The position numbers were made by a program, and so were the translations under genes. Shown here one piece after another: positions 21,793 to 32,671 of a stretch of DNA of 64,000 nucleotides. The stretch's first letter is position 1. Each line of letters begins with the position of its first letter. This DNA is from Hexactinellida sp. DTS-2022 (Eukaryota > Porifera > Hexactinellida): assembly GCA_028753945.1 (NCBI GenBank), contig JAPNXP010000015.1, positions 1,860,001 to 1,924,000 on the forward strand, written 5' to 3'. Under the pieces are notes generated by a model. The model ran no database searches and was not told the origin of the DNA. It saw nothing but the letters and a program-made list of their open reading frames with translations.

Positions 21793-22404
21793 CCAGACAC
21801 ACCAATAAAATGCAACATTGATACCTTTCTTATGAATACTGAGAAGTGCTATAGCGTTGATGAATTCAAAACAATAATTAATGCCTTCAATTCAATGAGT
21901 CATGCATACAATGAGGTATTTTTAGAGTAACACAATGTAATTTAACCACGAAACTACATATTTCTAGGTTTTAGGTTATACTGAAGAGCGTGAAAGTATT
22001 TTTCAATTGATTTGAGAAATAAAAAAATTGCCCTAATTCCACTTGTAAAGCCACTGTGCTAGAGGGGTAACTCATGTGTGACAGACTATCCTAAATTTAT
22101 TACAAAATGGTAAAAAAGTGTGACATAGCAGGGTGGCCAATAATAGACCACTAATTGAATAAATTGTATTAGAAAGACTCATTTTAGTTTCATTTCATTT
22201 GTTATATAAATACGGTCGAATCGGGTCGATGACTGTATTTATCAAAATAATATCCAACCACATGTGCCAAGTTAACATAAATTCGGATTTACACCAGTGT
22301 ATTCGCGAATTAACCAAAGCATTGGTGTATTCGCAAATACACTGGTGTATTCGCGAATACATCAAATTCGCACATGCACTGCAACATATACATGCAGCCT
22401 TGTG

Positions 22405-22810
22405 TTTTAATATATTTCGAGCCCTTTGGTCTCGGTCGCTTTGCGACGGATCGGTGCTACGCACCTCAAGTTAACGGCAGCTATACGGCCTTACTCCTCA
22501 CCCTTTCTACCATTTTCCATAGTTTTAACTTGTATACCTATAATAACCGTTGAAAGCTAGCTTCTAGGTTCATTTTGAATTTTCATTAATTTGTTTACTT
22601 ATTTTTGTAAACAACAATAAATATTTTTAGAAATTTGTAAATGCGAATTTCGAAATCAGCATAAATGTTTACCGATTATAACATTTGGAACTTACTACTT
22701 AGTCCCTATCTCAATTATAAATGCAGTTTATATTCCCCCCTCACTTTAATACAATCCGGATAACACAACAAACACACAACAATCGAGTTTTAATAATATA
22801 GATTTATACC
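22405..22810 (-). mobile_element. Helitron-like non-autonomous repeat (- copy)
   Basis: On the - strand it starts at about 22805 with ATTATTAAAACTCGATTGTTG and continues through GGATTGTATTAAAGTGAGGGGG. It ends with AACTATGGAAAATGGTAG and the GC-rich CGTCGCAAAGCGACCGAGAC...AAAGGGCTCG block. Same family as 12046-13505 but opposite orientation and shorter. Confidence 0.5.
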
Positions 22811-23059
22811 TATATAAATTGATTATCTGGGATTTTCTTAGCCGGCACTTTTTTAGTAAAAGTTAAATTTTTATAGCACCCTAAAAATTGTCAACCATAA
22901 TACATAATCGGTATAATTCAATGATGAGGCAATATTTTAAGGAAGTAAAATATGTATTATATTCAAACGGATTTATCCGGGAATTTGTATGCCCAAAGAT
23001 TTTGTAAGAAACCTCTGCCATATGCTCTGATCCCAACATAGCATTACATACCTGCCTCT

Positions 23060-23706
23060 CAAGGTTTTGGGAAACCTTCGAACCTCCGGCCGTGATGTGA
23101 TTGATGTAATCACCGAGATTGCCCTAATCTGTTATTTCCTTCAAAAAACCCCTAAAGAACCTCCTTCTGACATAGATACATTAAACTACACCTACTCTGC
23201 CACCCGACCAACCATAAACCAACTACAACCCTTTGCCCTTCGCCCCTACCGCCTCGTTTCCATCTTACCATGTCGCCTCTCAAATCCCTACTCTCCTACG
23301 TTAATCCGTCTATCCTCTCTCAATTCACTCGCTGTCCTCGAACCACCTCTGCAGATGGTTGTACCGTCTGCGAATCTTACCACATTTTTTTGAGACCACC
23401 TTACACCACCCAATAATACCTTGCCTGATGTACAGGTGTGTTTACGCCATATTTGCCCCTCATCACCTTACCGTATATATAGGCCAGACTGCTGCCACTG
23501 CCCGAACCCTTAACCAACTTCACCACAACCATCGGTTTCTAAAGCACCTTGCTTTAGCCGATCATCCAAATCTGTCTTGGCAGATACTCCTTCTTTCCCT
23601 CCATTTCACCACTTCCACCCGGACATCCACAGAACCTGAAACCTGCTTCGTTGCGCGTCTGCGAAAAAAAACATCCCTTGGTCACCTTTACACAAGACAC
23701 TGACCA
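23060..23706 (+). pseudogene. GIY-YIG-like endonuclease remnant
   Basis: Two overlapping open frames (23067-23393 and 23359-23703). The second contains CVYAIFAPHHLTVYIGQT, which has the spacing of a GIY-YIG nuclease start (xVY...YIG) followed by an Arg in TAATARTLNQ; a Glu in STEPETC could be the metal ligand. The + strand is strongly pyrimidine-rich and much more C-rich than the flanks, so it came from a different compositional source. GIY-YIG domains occur in Penelope-like retroelements among others. No reverse transcriptase was found next to it. Assignment is tentative. Confidence 0.4.
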
Positions 23707-23912
23707 CTTCTATAGATCCTTCAAACCACCACGGAGCCTGCGAACAGGCAGTATACCTTCAGCTTTGAGTCAACCCTCCTAGATTTCTAACTAACCCATT
23801 ACTTGTAATATTCTGATGTGCCTTAGACGAAAGTATAGTTATATTCACCATCTTATTATCAATTTCCTATTAAATCCTTCGAATACTTGTCTCCTATATA
23901 CTGTATATATAT

Positions 23913-25274
23913 CAAGGTTGTAACCGCTCGAACCGAATATCAGTATTCATGAATAGTTGCCCTACCGAATACGAATACTGATATTTGGTTGAGTAACCGA
24001 ATACGAATCTTATATATTAAATCACAATGATTTGTTTAGATTTTTTTTGTTCGGAATTGATTGAGGAACTGGTAAGAGATACAGACTTGAAATTTGGCAG
24101 GGGGGTGGGAAATAATGTTTCTAGGAACAAGTTCTAATATCTAAGAAAAATATTCATGTCTTCCCTCTCAAAAGGTGTCAAAACTATCAGCTGTTAAGTA
24201 TGCATTATAGAAAGCCAAACTGAGACTGCAATTTAATTGGCTGAAAAAATAAATACAAATAATTCTGGGTCAATACATTTGACCAATAAATTTTACCCTA
24301 TATGTTAGTACTTCAATAGTCCCATTAATCGCATAAATAGTCTATTAAGTAAAGTTAAACTAAAACCTTTCATTCCACCTTATAAACTCTTCATTTCCAA
24401 ACTTTTGATTAATTAATCAATTAGATGGCAGATTTGCTACTCATAAACCCGAAAAAAGATATATTTGTCAGTTAGGAATAATTTTCGTATCAATGACTTT
24501 TTTTAGCCAGAATTAATGTATTAATTTACCGAGGATCATGAGCATATATTATTATGATTGTCTAAAAGTTTGAGCTGTTTACTTTCTTTCTGAAATAACA
24601 AATTTGTCTACATATTCTAATTAAGGAATCAAAATTGTTGTAAATTCACGCGAGGGCCGAAGGCTCGAGAATAAGTTGTGAGAACGCGCGTAGCGTGGTC
24701 GGTCAGCTTAAATATACTGCTTAGGGGGCCACTACATACTGTAAAGTAGAATCTGCTAAAGGTTACTCTATACACGGTCATTTGTACTTAGGATAGCGGA
24801 CAGCTATTATAATTCCTAAATGATTTCCCGTAATATAATTAACCTGCGTATGAGGCCTTCGAACGTTACGTAACGCTTTGGAGGGGGGAGTAGGATTACG
24901 AATGTCACAGATCGTACTTTTTATTCCAAAATGGCAAAAAATTGACGTAAGAAAGGGATGTATAATTTTCGTTAAATTTCCGTTACACTCCACAGTATCT
25001 AAATACAACAGGCATACATTTGAAAAGGTATTTGCCATGAATACAAGCGAGGGCCACAGGCCCGAGTGCAAGTTGTAAGAACGCGCGTAGCGCGGACGAG
25101 CAGCTTGTACTGATAATATTCGGTTGCTTCAACCGAATACGAATACTGATAATATTCGGTTGGGAGACCGAATATCGAATAGTGATATCAGGTTGCAACC
25201 GAATACCAAATACTGATATCAGGTTGGCAAACAAATATCAACTATTCGGCAAATAATATTCGGTTTCAACCTTG
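23913..25274. mobile_element. TIR element with CAAGGTTG ends, next to the SAS-6 exon 2 acceptor
   Basis: Ends CAAGGTTGTAACC and GGTTTCAACCTTG, each followed inward by repeats of CGAATACGAATACTGATA and GAATATTCGGTT-type motifs in inverted orientation. Flanked by ATATATAT on both sides, compatible with an 8-bp duplication but low complexity. It contains a GC-rich pair at 24653-24713 and 25044-25107 with the shared string GAACGCGCGTAGCG. No coding was recognised. Confidence 0.65.
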
Positions 25275-25328
25275 ATATATATATACTATACGTATGTATA
25301 TTTCTAGTTTAACGTGCATTATCCCTAG

Positions 25329-25624
25329 TCGGAGGTGCACAGACTGCAGGAGGATTTGAGGACGCGCATGAGTGAGCTATCGCTGCGCAACGAGCAGGAG
25401 CTGCGAGCGGAGAGAGAGGACAGTCATACGAAGCAGGAGCAGCTGCTGGAGAGAGCTGAGAACGACAAGAAGCAGCTGCAGCTCCGTTTGCAGAGGGAGG
25501 GGGTGGATCGTGCGGAGGAGAGGCGGGGGCTGGAGAGCAGACTTGTTGAGGCGCGGGAGCAGGTCCAAAGACTGGAGACATCTCGGGAGCAGACCAGGAA
25601 GGAGAGAGATACCTTTTCAACGAG
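25329..25624 (+). CDS. SASS6: SAS-6 exon 2 (coiled coil)
   Basis: The exon follows the acceptor CATTATCCCTAG and starts in phase 0 with SEVHRLQEDL, continuing the frame from exon 1. Its 98 codons are a continuous heptad-rich coiled coil (LRNEQELRAERE, LESRLVEAREQVQRLETSRE), the rod that dimerises SAS-6 and forms the cartwheel spokes. It ends two bases into a codon (AG), and the GTTATT donor at 25625 fits the phase of exon 3. It is GC-rich; the opposite-strand open frames here are only shadows of this composition. Confidence 0.88.
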
Positions 25625-26112
25625 GTTATTATTATAATAGGGAATTATTCATCTATCGGACAACACCTTTCTAACCAAATTTTCAGCCACTGGTAATATT
25701 ATCATCAAAGATTTACCTTTTTTACTATACAATTTATATTTAAGAGGTCGCTTGGTGTTACTTTCTCTACTGAATATTTATTTGCTTCTTTTGTTCCTGG
25801 GAGTCTCTTTGGTTTCTTGATATTATGTACAATAACCTGATCTTCTTCAAATTCTGACCTAAAGCAGTACACTCAATGAATTGCACAATAAGAAGTTCTG
25901 AAGTTGCGCAATTGAACCATAACTTTCGCAATAACATACACATTCAAATACCTAAGGTTACTATTTTTAGACATCACATGATAGTACATTTATGTTTCGT
26001 AAGATGTTATCTCGGAAACAACAATAAACACTACATTTGAAATATGAAAGGAATTCTAAAAAAATGTTTTTTATTAGAATTACAATAGCAAAGTCAAACA
26101 TAGTAAAATTGA

Positions 26113-26560
26113 CGTATCAACACACCTATTGCGTTTTACTTTGCGGTCGTAAGTTTTCTTTTGGACTTTTTGCTCTTCTTTGATGTTTTGTCTGGCATTT
26201 TTCTTGTCCGTCTTACGAGTTGCAGCTATTGTTTCTACCAATTCGTCATCGTTATTTGGGAGTTCGTAAGGATCTGTAATTTCATCAATGTCCATTGGAT
26301 TATAATATTCGGGTGGGCTAATTCTGTTTCTGTTTCAATAATTGTTTGTGATTTGAAGCCGGGGTTATTTGGAGAGTTGATAAGATTGAGTAGATTAGAG
26401 GAATCGAAATCTCTACCGAACATGAGATAAAATGGTGTGTAGCCTGTGGATCGTTTAGTCTGAGTATTGGCTGCTAGTACTGCTGGCTGTAATTTATCTA
26501 CCCATCCTTTGTCCCCATTGCACATCATATAGTTAATTTTTCTAGAACAACGGACAAATT
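26113..26560 (-). pseudogene. Gypsy-type integrase C-terminal remnant
   Basis: On the - strand the sequence reads LQPAVLAANTQTKRSTGYTP, then FYLMFGRDF, the block just after the integrase core in Ty3/gypsy polyproteins. In another frame comes ETIAATRKTDKKNARQNIKE and KTYDRKVKRN, the usual Lys/Arg-rich region downstream. No catalytic core remains. A fragment in intron 2 of SAS-6, antisense to the gene. Confidence 0.7.
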
Positions 26561-26744
26561 CAAATTCAAATTCAAGGCTTAATAATTGTAAGCATTGAAT
26601 TTTAAGCGTTTGGAATAATATTGGAAATTTAAGCAATTTTAATAAAGTTAACTTAAGGCGTGACCTTCGATATACAAGGCCTGAGTGCTAAGCGAAAATT
26701 TGTGTACCATGGATACTTAAAGTGCATTGAAAAATGGAGAAATA

Positions 26745-27190
26745 TCTTTATCCGAATAATTAGCAATGATAGAGCTGAAAAGTGTATTATAACTATATAG
26801 GAATATGGTATCCAGGTATACATAGCACCCTCCAGAATTGTGATATGTCATCATCTGATGACGTTATGGTAATTTTGGTTGCGAATTATCTTGTTTTTCT
26901 AGCATTCTTTTAGCATAGTTAAACAGGTTATAAATGTTCTAAATTGGAACATGGTTATACCCAGAATTAGAAGTAGTAGAAAAAAAATATCAAAGTTATA
27001 AATGGAATGTTACACATTCCTCGGTTGCCATCGAAAATGTATATTTCCTAAATGTGCCATAACTCAAAAACTATGAATGTTATGTAAACTAGGCTGGTAC
27101 TGATCTATCCGGAATAGGTAACTTCCTATTCATCGATAATACATTTTCTATGCCTAACTTCAATAATCTTTGAGATAATGAGTCATTACC
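26745..27190 (-). repeat. Dispersed repeat, inverted partner of 10170-10640
   Basis: The reverse complement aligns with 10170-10640 over nearly its full length, at what looks by eye to be roughly 80% identity. It is preceded at 26655-26720 by the separate short motif GCGTGACCTTCGATATACAA, also found at 32775 and, inverted, near 37310. Confidence 0.75.
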
Positions 27191-27763
27191 TATTAATGAA
27201 TTAAGTGTTGATTATCTCACTAATAATCCACTCCTCTACCTGTCTAAATAACTTTGTTGTTCAACCATACTCAAGAATTTTTTTTTTTCATAAGTATACT
27301 CGGGTAGTTGAGCGGAGTCGAAAGAGGGGTCACTCGATTGGGTAAGGACACAATTGGAGAAAGGAATTTTTGACACATTCCTGATACATTCCAGCGTTGC
27401 TATGAAAAAATTCTTCCAAATATGGTCATGTGATATATCAAATTTTCGGAAATTTCACTTCGAAACCGAATTCAACAATAGAAAGACGATATAACCTAAT
27501 TTGAACAAGTTTTTATGGGAAACACGTCCGGCGAACACTATCGGACGTGGTTACTTTGGCGAGCTGTCATGGCTGATATAGACATTCTTTCAATTGCCTC
27601 AATATCCAAAAATGTTCGCACTACATCAAAGTACATGTGTACAAATTTTGGTGCTTTTATCAAGAAAATGAACAATTATATGGTTGTGCCGCTGCACTAT
27701 ATTCACTTATTCTCCTTAACTTTATTGTACTGATACGTATTTTATATATGCGTGATTATACAG

Positions 27764-28754
27764 GTGTCAAGAGTTGCAGGAGTCATTGAACCAGACTCGT
27801 CTCCAGAACCTGAGCTCCCAGACCCGAGCAGAAGAGCAGTCGGACGAGCTGAGGCGTGCCACGACCCGACTAGCAGCTCAGGAGCACGATAGCGCAGAGA
27901 AGGAGCAGCAACTGATGAGGAGCTCCCAGTGCGTGGATGAGCTAACAGCTGAGCGCGCCCGTCTGGAGACAGCTGTGCAGCACAAACAAATAATGCTGGT
28001 TAAGCTGGAGCAGGCGGTGAAGACTGCATCGCAGGAAGTTAACAAGGGAAATGAGATTATACAGAAGCTACAGCAGGAGATGCACAACACAAAAACCCGC
28101 CTCAGGTTGAAGAGTACGGTTGCTATGGAGCAGGAGAAAGCTATTTCTGAGAGAGAGCTGGGAATGAAGCGAGTATCCAATGAACTCGAGATCACACAGA
28201 AGGAGTGCGCTAGAGCTAAGGAGGATTGCAAGACTGCTAGAGAGGATCTCGAGAAGGCCAGGAAAGAACTGTCTGATAATCAAGAGCAGCTCAAAACGAA
28301 TGAGAATGTTATCTCCTGGCTTAACAAACAACTCAACGACAGAGCTCTCACTCGCACTCAGCCTCTCACTTCATTAATGAACCACTCACTCCCAGTCACG
28401 TCTCGCATTCCTATTCGCATCCCCACTGCTCTACCCCTCAACCCTCCTCTCTACAACGGGGTGCCCTCCCTCCCTCTCCCCTTACCCACTCAGTACCAGC
28501 TGCAGTACAAGAAGAAAGCAGTGCCTGGAGAGTTACCTAGCGCAACCATGGATGATTTCAGATCTCTGCAACCACCTGTCAACCCAGTCACTAACCCTAA
28601 CCTCACTCCCCCACTCCCTAGAAATGCCACCTCTAGAGAGGACAGACCTAGCTCGGTAGAGATGTCACTGGATCCTAAATACCTCTCCAAGTCTATTCCT
28701 CAAATTCCTTTCAATCCTATGACTCCATTATCTCTCATTCGTCCTATGTTATAA
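27764..28754 (+). CDS. SASS6: SAS-6 exon 3 (coiled coil and C-terminal tail)
   Basis: The acceptor at 27761-27763 (CAG) gives one base that completes the split Arg codon, then CQELQESLNQTRLQ. Residues to about 28330 are continuous coiled coil (QEVNKGNEIIQKLQQEM, KENTNENVISWLNKQL-like end: the ENVISWLNKQLND string is a conserved SAS-6 feature close to the end of the rod). The remaining about 140 residues are a Pro/Ser-rich, probably disordered tail ending at the TAA at 28752-28754. The C-terminal tail is the region that contacts partners such as STIL in animals; this is family knowledge. No polyadenylation signal was assigned. Confidence 0.9.
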
Positions 28755-29478
28755 CTCACTTTCTCCTATTCACTTGTATTTCTGATTTGTATTGGTAAAC
28801 ATTTAATGCTTGTATGTGATGTGCACGTGTGTGTGTGTGATTCTTTCTTGCCAATATAACTTGTTCAGTTTCCTATAGTTGTACTCAAAATAAGTTCCAC
28901 GCTTTATGGCGCATTTAATAGACTGCGATCAAAAGCACCAAAATTTTAAACGTAATTTTTATTAAAATTTTCGGTTAATCGGGACAAACTCGGCAATTGG
29001 GTTCAAAATTGGTGCTCGCTCAATGCAAAATTCATATTGATCAACACAAAGTCTAATAATCTTGATCAATTTTGACAAAGGTATAACAAAATTTCTAAAT
29101 AGTGTCTATTTTCTTATTGATTACCGTAAAATCGCAATTTACCAGAGATTATGAGCTTGTGGTCGACGTATAATTCCAAACGGTTCACAAAATATTAAGG
29201 CTTATACTATGGAATTGAGTAGAATCAAGGGTCCGCAGGCATTGGAAGAATTGTTATAACAGCTTTAAAACTAAAATTGTTGTAAATCGCTGGTAGATCG
29301 CTACTCTACATAATTTTTTCGGTTAATTGGGATCTCCTCTTAATTGGGACAAGAGGCCTGGAACAGACGTGGCCTAATTAAGCGGAGTAGACTGTATATA
29401 TATATATGCGGAGGTATTATTTCATAGAGACTATTAGAGAAATTTGCATATTTTTTATTTTTCATATTTGTGCAGGGC
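28755..29478. other. Region downstream of SAS-6
   Basis: AT-rich with a short GT repeat (28826-28840), probably 3' UTR at its start. The part 28965-29395 carries GGTTAATCGGGAC and TTAATTGGGACAAGAGGCC motifs and ends AAGCGGAGTAGACTGTATA. This is one recognisable end of a TA-flanked MITE like those at 12240 and 60070; the other end is not clear. Confidence 0.4.
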
Positions 29479-29911
29479 CATAGGCGTAGAGTATGACGGG
29501 GCGGCCGGGGCTCGCCCGTCAGCCCGTATGCATTACGGGGCGGAGGCCTCTTCGCCCCGTCAGCTTTCTGTTAAAGATTCCGGAAAATAGATATGTACAG
29601 AGTATGAAATCATGACTATTTCAATCAAGAATAATTATATTTCCGGATATTTTATCAAAATTTACTGTGCGAGTATACCAATTGTGGAATCCCGCTTAAC
29701 GACCACCTCAGAATAACGATCATCCCGATATTGCTAGTACTTTTTATATTCTCGTTCAACAACTTATTAACATTAGTATTAATTGATTTTGGAATTACGA
29801 CCACCCGCTATTCAAAATTTTGGCCATTGTTTATGAACGAAAAAATATTTTCAAACACAGAATCACGCCCCGTCAGCTTTTGGTAAAATAATTAATAACT
29901 CTACGCCATAG
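29479..29911. mobile_element. hAT-like MITE with CATAGGCGTAGAGT ends
   Basis: Left CATAGGCGTAGAGTATGACGG, right ACTCTACGCCATAG in inverted orientation. GC-rich CGCCCCGTCAGC repeats occur near both ends (29515-29570 and 29865-29880). No clear target duplication. A similar GC-rich end starts at 35699. Confidence 0.55.
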
Positions 29912-30131
29912 CCTACTATACATAAGGCCTCACAGTAACTTGTGGATTTTGGACCAGGGATGTCGGAGTCGACCTAACTATTTGTTACAAAATATATCGA
30001 TATATGGTTTTAATAGGTTAATATAGGGCATAATAAGTTAATAACGTATTCTAGATAGTGAAGGGACAAAAATACTACTTTAATCTACTTTTTGAAATTT
30101 GTAATATTGGAATTTTAGTCAACCCATAAAC

Positions 30132-30907
30132 TAGGGTGCGACCCGTACGGGCTTTATTGTAAATCACGGGCTGCGGGCCTTTTTCTACAGGCCGCGGGCC
30201 CAAAACGGGCCGAAAAGTGTCAAAAAGATCAATTGTTAATTTTTCAATAACAAATAAATCTATAAGTCTAGAACAGGGGTTTATCTAGGTACCTGGCCGG
30301 AACTTTAAGGTTCCAGCCAGGCATCAGTTGTGGTCAAAATGTTCGTGATTTGCGATTTAATCTAGGTGCCGGGTTGGCTCCTAAATAGTTCCCGGGTGTA
30401 TGGCCAGATTTTCTGGTCCAGAAATCCTTGGATAAATAACTGTTCCTGCAACGTAGCAATTTACCTCCCTAAATAATGCCGAATCAATGAATTATACTGA
30501 TTATGTAGTGTAGCTAATACCTTTAGAGTGCCGGAAAATTTCTACCTCCATAATAAAGTGCCAGCCACAAAAACCTAGATAAACCCCTGGTCTAGATGTA
30601 CTAAAGCTACTATCTTCCACCATTAATAGAAAGAAAAAGGAAATAATTAACCAAACTATCTAAGTGTTGCCTATATTAAAATTTTATTATATACGTACAC
30701 TATTTGCGTATACAATTTCCCGCCTCTTATAACGGGGAAATTTATATGAATTCACAATTCTTATTGAATATATTTACGAATTCAGCCAACGGTGCTAAAA
30801 AATAAACAAATTTCCTAAATCGCGGGCTGGCAAAATAAATAAGCGGGCCGCGGGCCGCGGGCTTTGATAGCGGGCCACGGGCCATGGGCTTTACGGCTCG
30901 CACCCTA
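30132..30907. mobile_element. hAT-like MITE with TAGGGTGCGA ends and GC-rich arms
   Basis: Left TAGGGTGCGACCCGTACGGGC-type arm and right complement GGCTCGCACCCTA, with internal repeats of GGGCCGCGGGCC and GGGCTTTA. The target duplication is not convincing. A second MITE (30274-30589) is inserted in it. Confidence 0.6.
30274..30589. mobile_element. hAT MITE with CAGGGGTTTATCTAGG ends at a GTCTAGAA site
   Basis: Perfect inverted ends CAGGGGTTTATCTAGG and CCTAGATAAACCCCTG. Flanked by GTCTAGAA (30266-30273) and GTCTAGAT (30590-30597), an 8-bp duplication with one mismatch. The right half shares ACCTC(C/T)ATAATAAAGTGCC-like sequence with 63950-63990 at the right window edge. Confidence 0.82.
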
Positions 30908-31208
30908 GCAAATCTTATTTTTGGCATATAGGGGTAACCTTTGGCACCTGCCAACAAGTTGAGGTTTCCACTCAAAATTTGTTACACCTCGACAAGTTAT
31001 GACGTCATTGTCACATTTCGAGAACCCTGAAAAGTCACTTAATCGCACATAATTCGCGCCCTCTAAGAGATAAAATCTGAAAATATAATGGAACATGTAC
31101 ATTAATGATGCGACACGTTGGTCACACCAAATTGTCACTATGCTTACTCATTGTCGCATGATGACGTGATCACTAAAATTAGACATTGTTAAATTTGACT
31201 ATTTTAGG
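30908..31208 (+). repeat. Helitron-like dispersed repeat (copy 2, 5' portion)
   Basis: Closely similar to 4465-4740 in the same orientation (GCATATAGGGGTAACC, CAAGTTGAGGTTTCCACTC, AAGTTATGACGTCATTGTCA). It is interrupted at 31209 by a hAT element. The rest of the repeat, with the small hairpin and the CTAGT end, follows at 32617-32775. Confidence 0.65.
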
Positions 31209-32608
31209 CAGTGGCGTAGCCTAGATTTTCGGGGGTCCCGGTTCAAATTATGTGCCGGGGGCCTGTCACGAAAAAATTGGTTCGGGCCAAAACTGGTCCG
31301 GGACCAATTTTGGCCTGCCATAATTGGTCCTAGCTTGCTAAAATAGGTCCGGCCTATACCTTTTGTTAGATCGCATTGTTAGATCGCACTAAAGTTGCTA
31401 TAACAGACCTCCCACTAGTGCGAAATTGTATAGGACAATCAATTATTAAATTGAAAATGTATCTTTTTCTAATTGTCTACTATGGTTCAGGGAAAAAGGA
31501 GTCCCTTGTAAGTATGAAGGCATGAATAAAAGTGAAAATAATTGGTTTTGTAATTGTGATATATGGAGTTACGGTGTAAAGAATCAACTTTGTAATTGTG
31601 TATTATTGACTATTGTGAAAACATTTGCATCTCTATGTAGTATTCTTGTGTTGATGAATGATAAAAAGCTCTATAATTATTATCTTGGAATGGCTGCCAA
31701 AACTAGTCCGACCGGACCATTTATGGCCAGCAAAATAGGTCCCGGACCATTTTTGGCAGTCAAAAGTGGTCCGGCCGGACCAATTTTGGCGTGACAGGCC
31801 CCTGACCCCACTAGTTCAAATTGGAGTAGTAAATTTTAAGGAGATCGCGGCATGCATCTGGGTAAATTTGGGTTCTTCATATGGAGAATTTTGGAACCTT
31901 TCAGCATCAGGCCTTCATCTGGGTGCGTGATTTTAAGGAAAATGCTGGAAGGGTGCGTGAAATTGGAATTATTTGGGTGCGCTGTGCGCACCTAGAGTAT
32001 TTTTAATACTAAATTTGGTATTTTTTTGGTAAATATACTATTTTTGGCCTATTTGGGTGCGCGATTGTAAAATAAACATTTCCTGGGGTGCGCGGATCTC
32101 TTAGGGCTAGATGAAGGCCTGTTCAGCATACCTGCCAACCGTACAGGGATTTTACCATTTTGGCTGTTCTGTACAGGAGTACAGGGATTTATTCCATTTG
32201 TACAGGGATTTTTAATTTACTAATTAGGAGTCAAATAACGTCTAAAAATGTCTAGTGATGATAGTATATTCTGCCATTAATTCATTGACCACATAAAAGC
32301 ACAACTGGTTTATATATATATTCATTCAAGCGTACAGGGATTCCCTGTACAGTATATACCGTAATTCAATCTTTTTTCCTTTCCAAAGTGATAATTTTTA
32401 TATGTAAGTGTATAGTAATTCCCTGGACAAGCGAGCTGCGCTCGAGAGAAAATCTTTTGGGAGGTGTATAGGGATTTTGGCCAATGTACAGGGGGAAATT
32501 GGAGCCCTGTACAGGGATATGACTTAAATAGGTTGGCAGGTATGCCTTTGGGGGGCCCCACGATATCGGGGGCCCTGGTTCAATGAACCGCCTATTGCTA
32601 TGCCTCTG
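31209..32608. mobile_element. hAT non-autonomous element with 8-bp target duplication ATTTTAGG
   Basis: A 1400-bp insertion with ends CAGTGGCGTAGCC and TGCTATGCCTCTG. Perfect duplication ATTTTAGG at 31201-31208 and 32609-32616. The interior has repeated GGTCCGGCC/GGACC motifs near both ends and a nested palindromic unit at 32124-32546, whose ends are CATACCTGCCAACC and GGTTGGCAGGTATG with many GTACAGGGA repeats. No transposase is seen. Confidence 0.85.
32124..32546. mobile_element. Nested MITE with CATACCTGCCAACC ends and GTACAGGGA repeats
   Basis: Perfect 14-bp inverted ends enclose repeated CTGTACAGGGAT motifs in both orientations, some palindromic (ATTCCCTGTAC at about 32340). It lies inside the 31209-32608 element. 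No clear target duplication. Confidence 0.65.
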
Positions 32609-32610
32609 AT

Positions 32611-32671
32611 TTTAGGCCTATTTACGCTTTATAATCATTGTAGATGATTATAAAGCGTAAATAGGCCTAAA
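32611..32671. repeat. Perfect 28-bp-arm hairpin
   Basis: TTTAGGCCTATTTACGC... and its exact complement, with a 5-base loop TGTAG, lie immediately to the right of the hAT target duplication. Probably part of the interrupted Helitron-like repeat. The short perfect stem would fold readily in RNA or single-stranded DNA. Confidence 0.8.

Larger units (their letters stand above)
19101..22386 (+). mobile_element. Ginger-like integrase DNA transposon, whole element
   Basis: About 120-140-bp inverted repeats bound the element: left 19101-19222 starting TGTTGCAGTGC, right 22246-22386 ending GCACTGCAACA. Both contain several GTGTATTCGCGAATACAC-type palindromes. They enclose the integrase gene 19441-21404. 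TGT...ACA ends with a gypsy-like integrase fit Ginger/KRBA2-type cut-and-paste elements. The target duplication is not obvious because the flanks are AT repeats. A hAT MITE (21570-21792) has inserted into its 3' part. Confidence 0.7.
9152..25328 (+). other. SAS-6 intron 1 (16.2 kb, transposon-filled)
   Basis: Bounded by the GT donor at 9152 and the acceptor CCCTAG ending at 25328; both flanking exons are in phase 0. It contains at least eight separate mobile elements, listed individually. Stretches without an assigned element (9560-10130, 10650-12040, 18520-18700, 22820-23040) are AT-rich and no gene or RNA was recognised in them. A small undetected coiled-coil exon cannot be excluded. Confidence 0.75.
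25625..27763 (+). other. SAS-6 intron 2 (2.1 kb)
   Basis: Bounded by GTTATT and the acceptor TGATTATACAG. It contains an antisense gypsy-type integrase remnant (26113-26560) and the inverted partner (26745-27190) of a repeat in intron 1. The parts 25640-26080 and 27240-27740 are AT-rich and show nothing recognisable. Confidence 0.8.

Noticed and set aside
25309..25620. Open frame on the - strand opposite SAS-6 exon 2
   Set aside because: It is the shadow of a GC-rich coiled-coil exon. The + strand reading has correct splice sites and heptad pattern.
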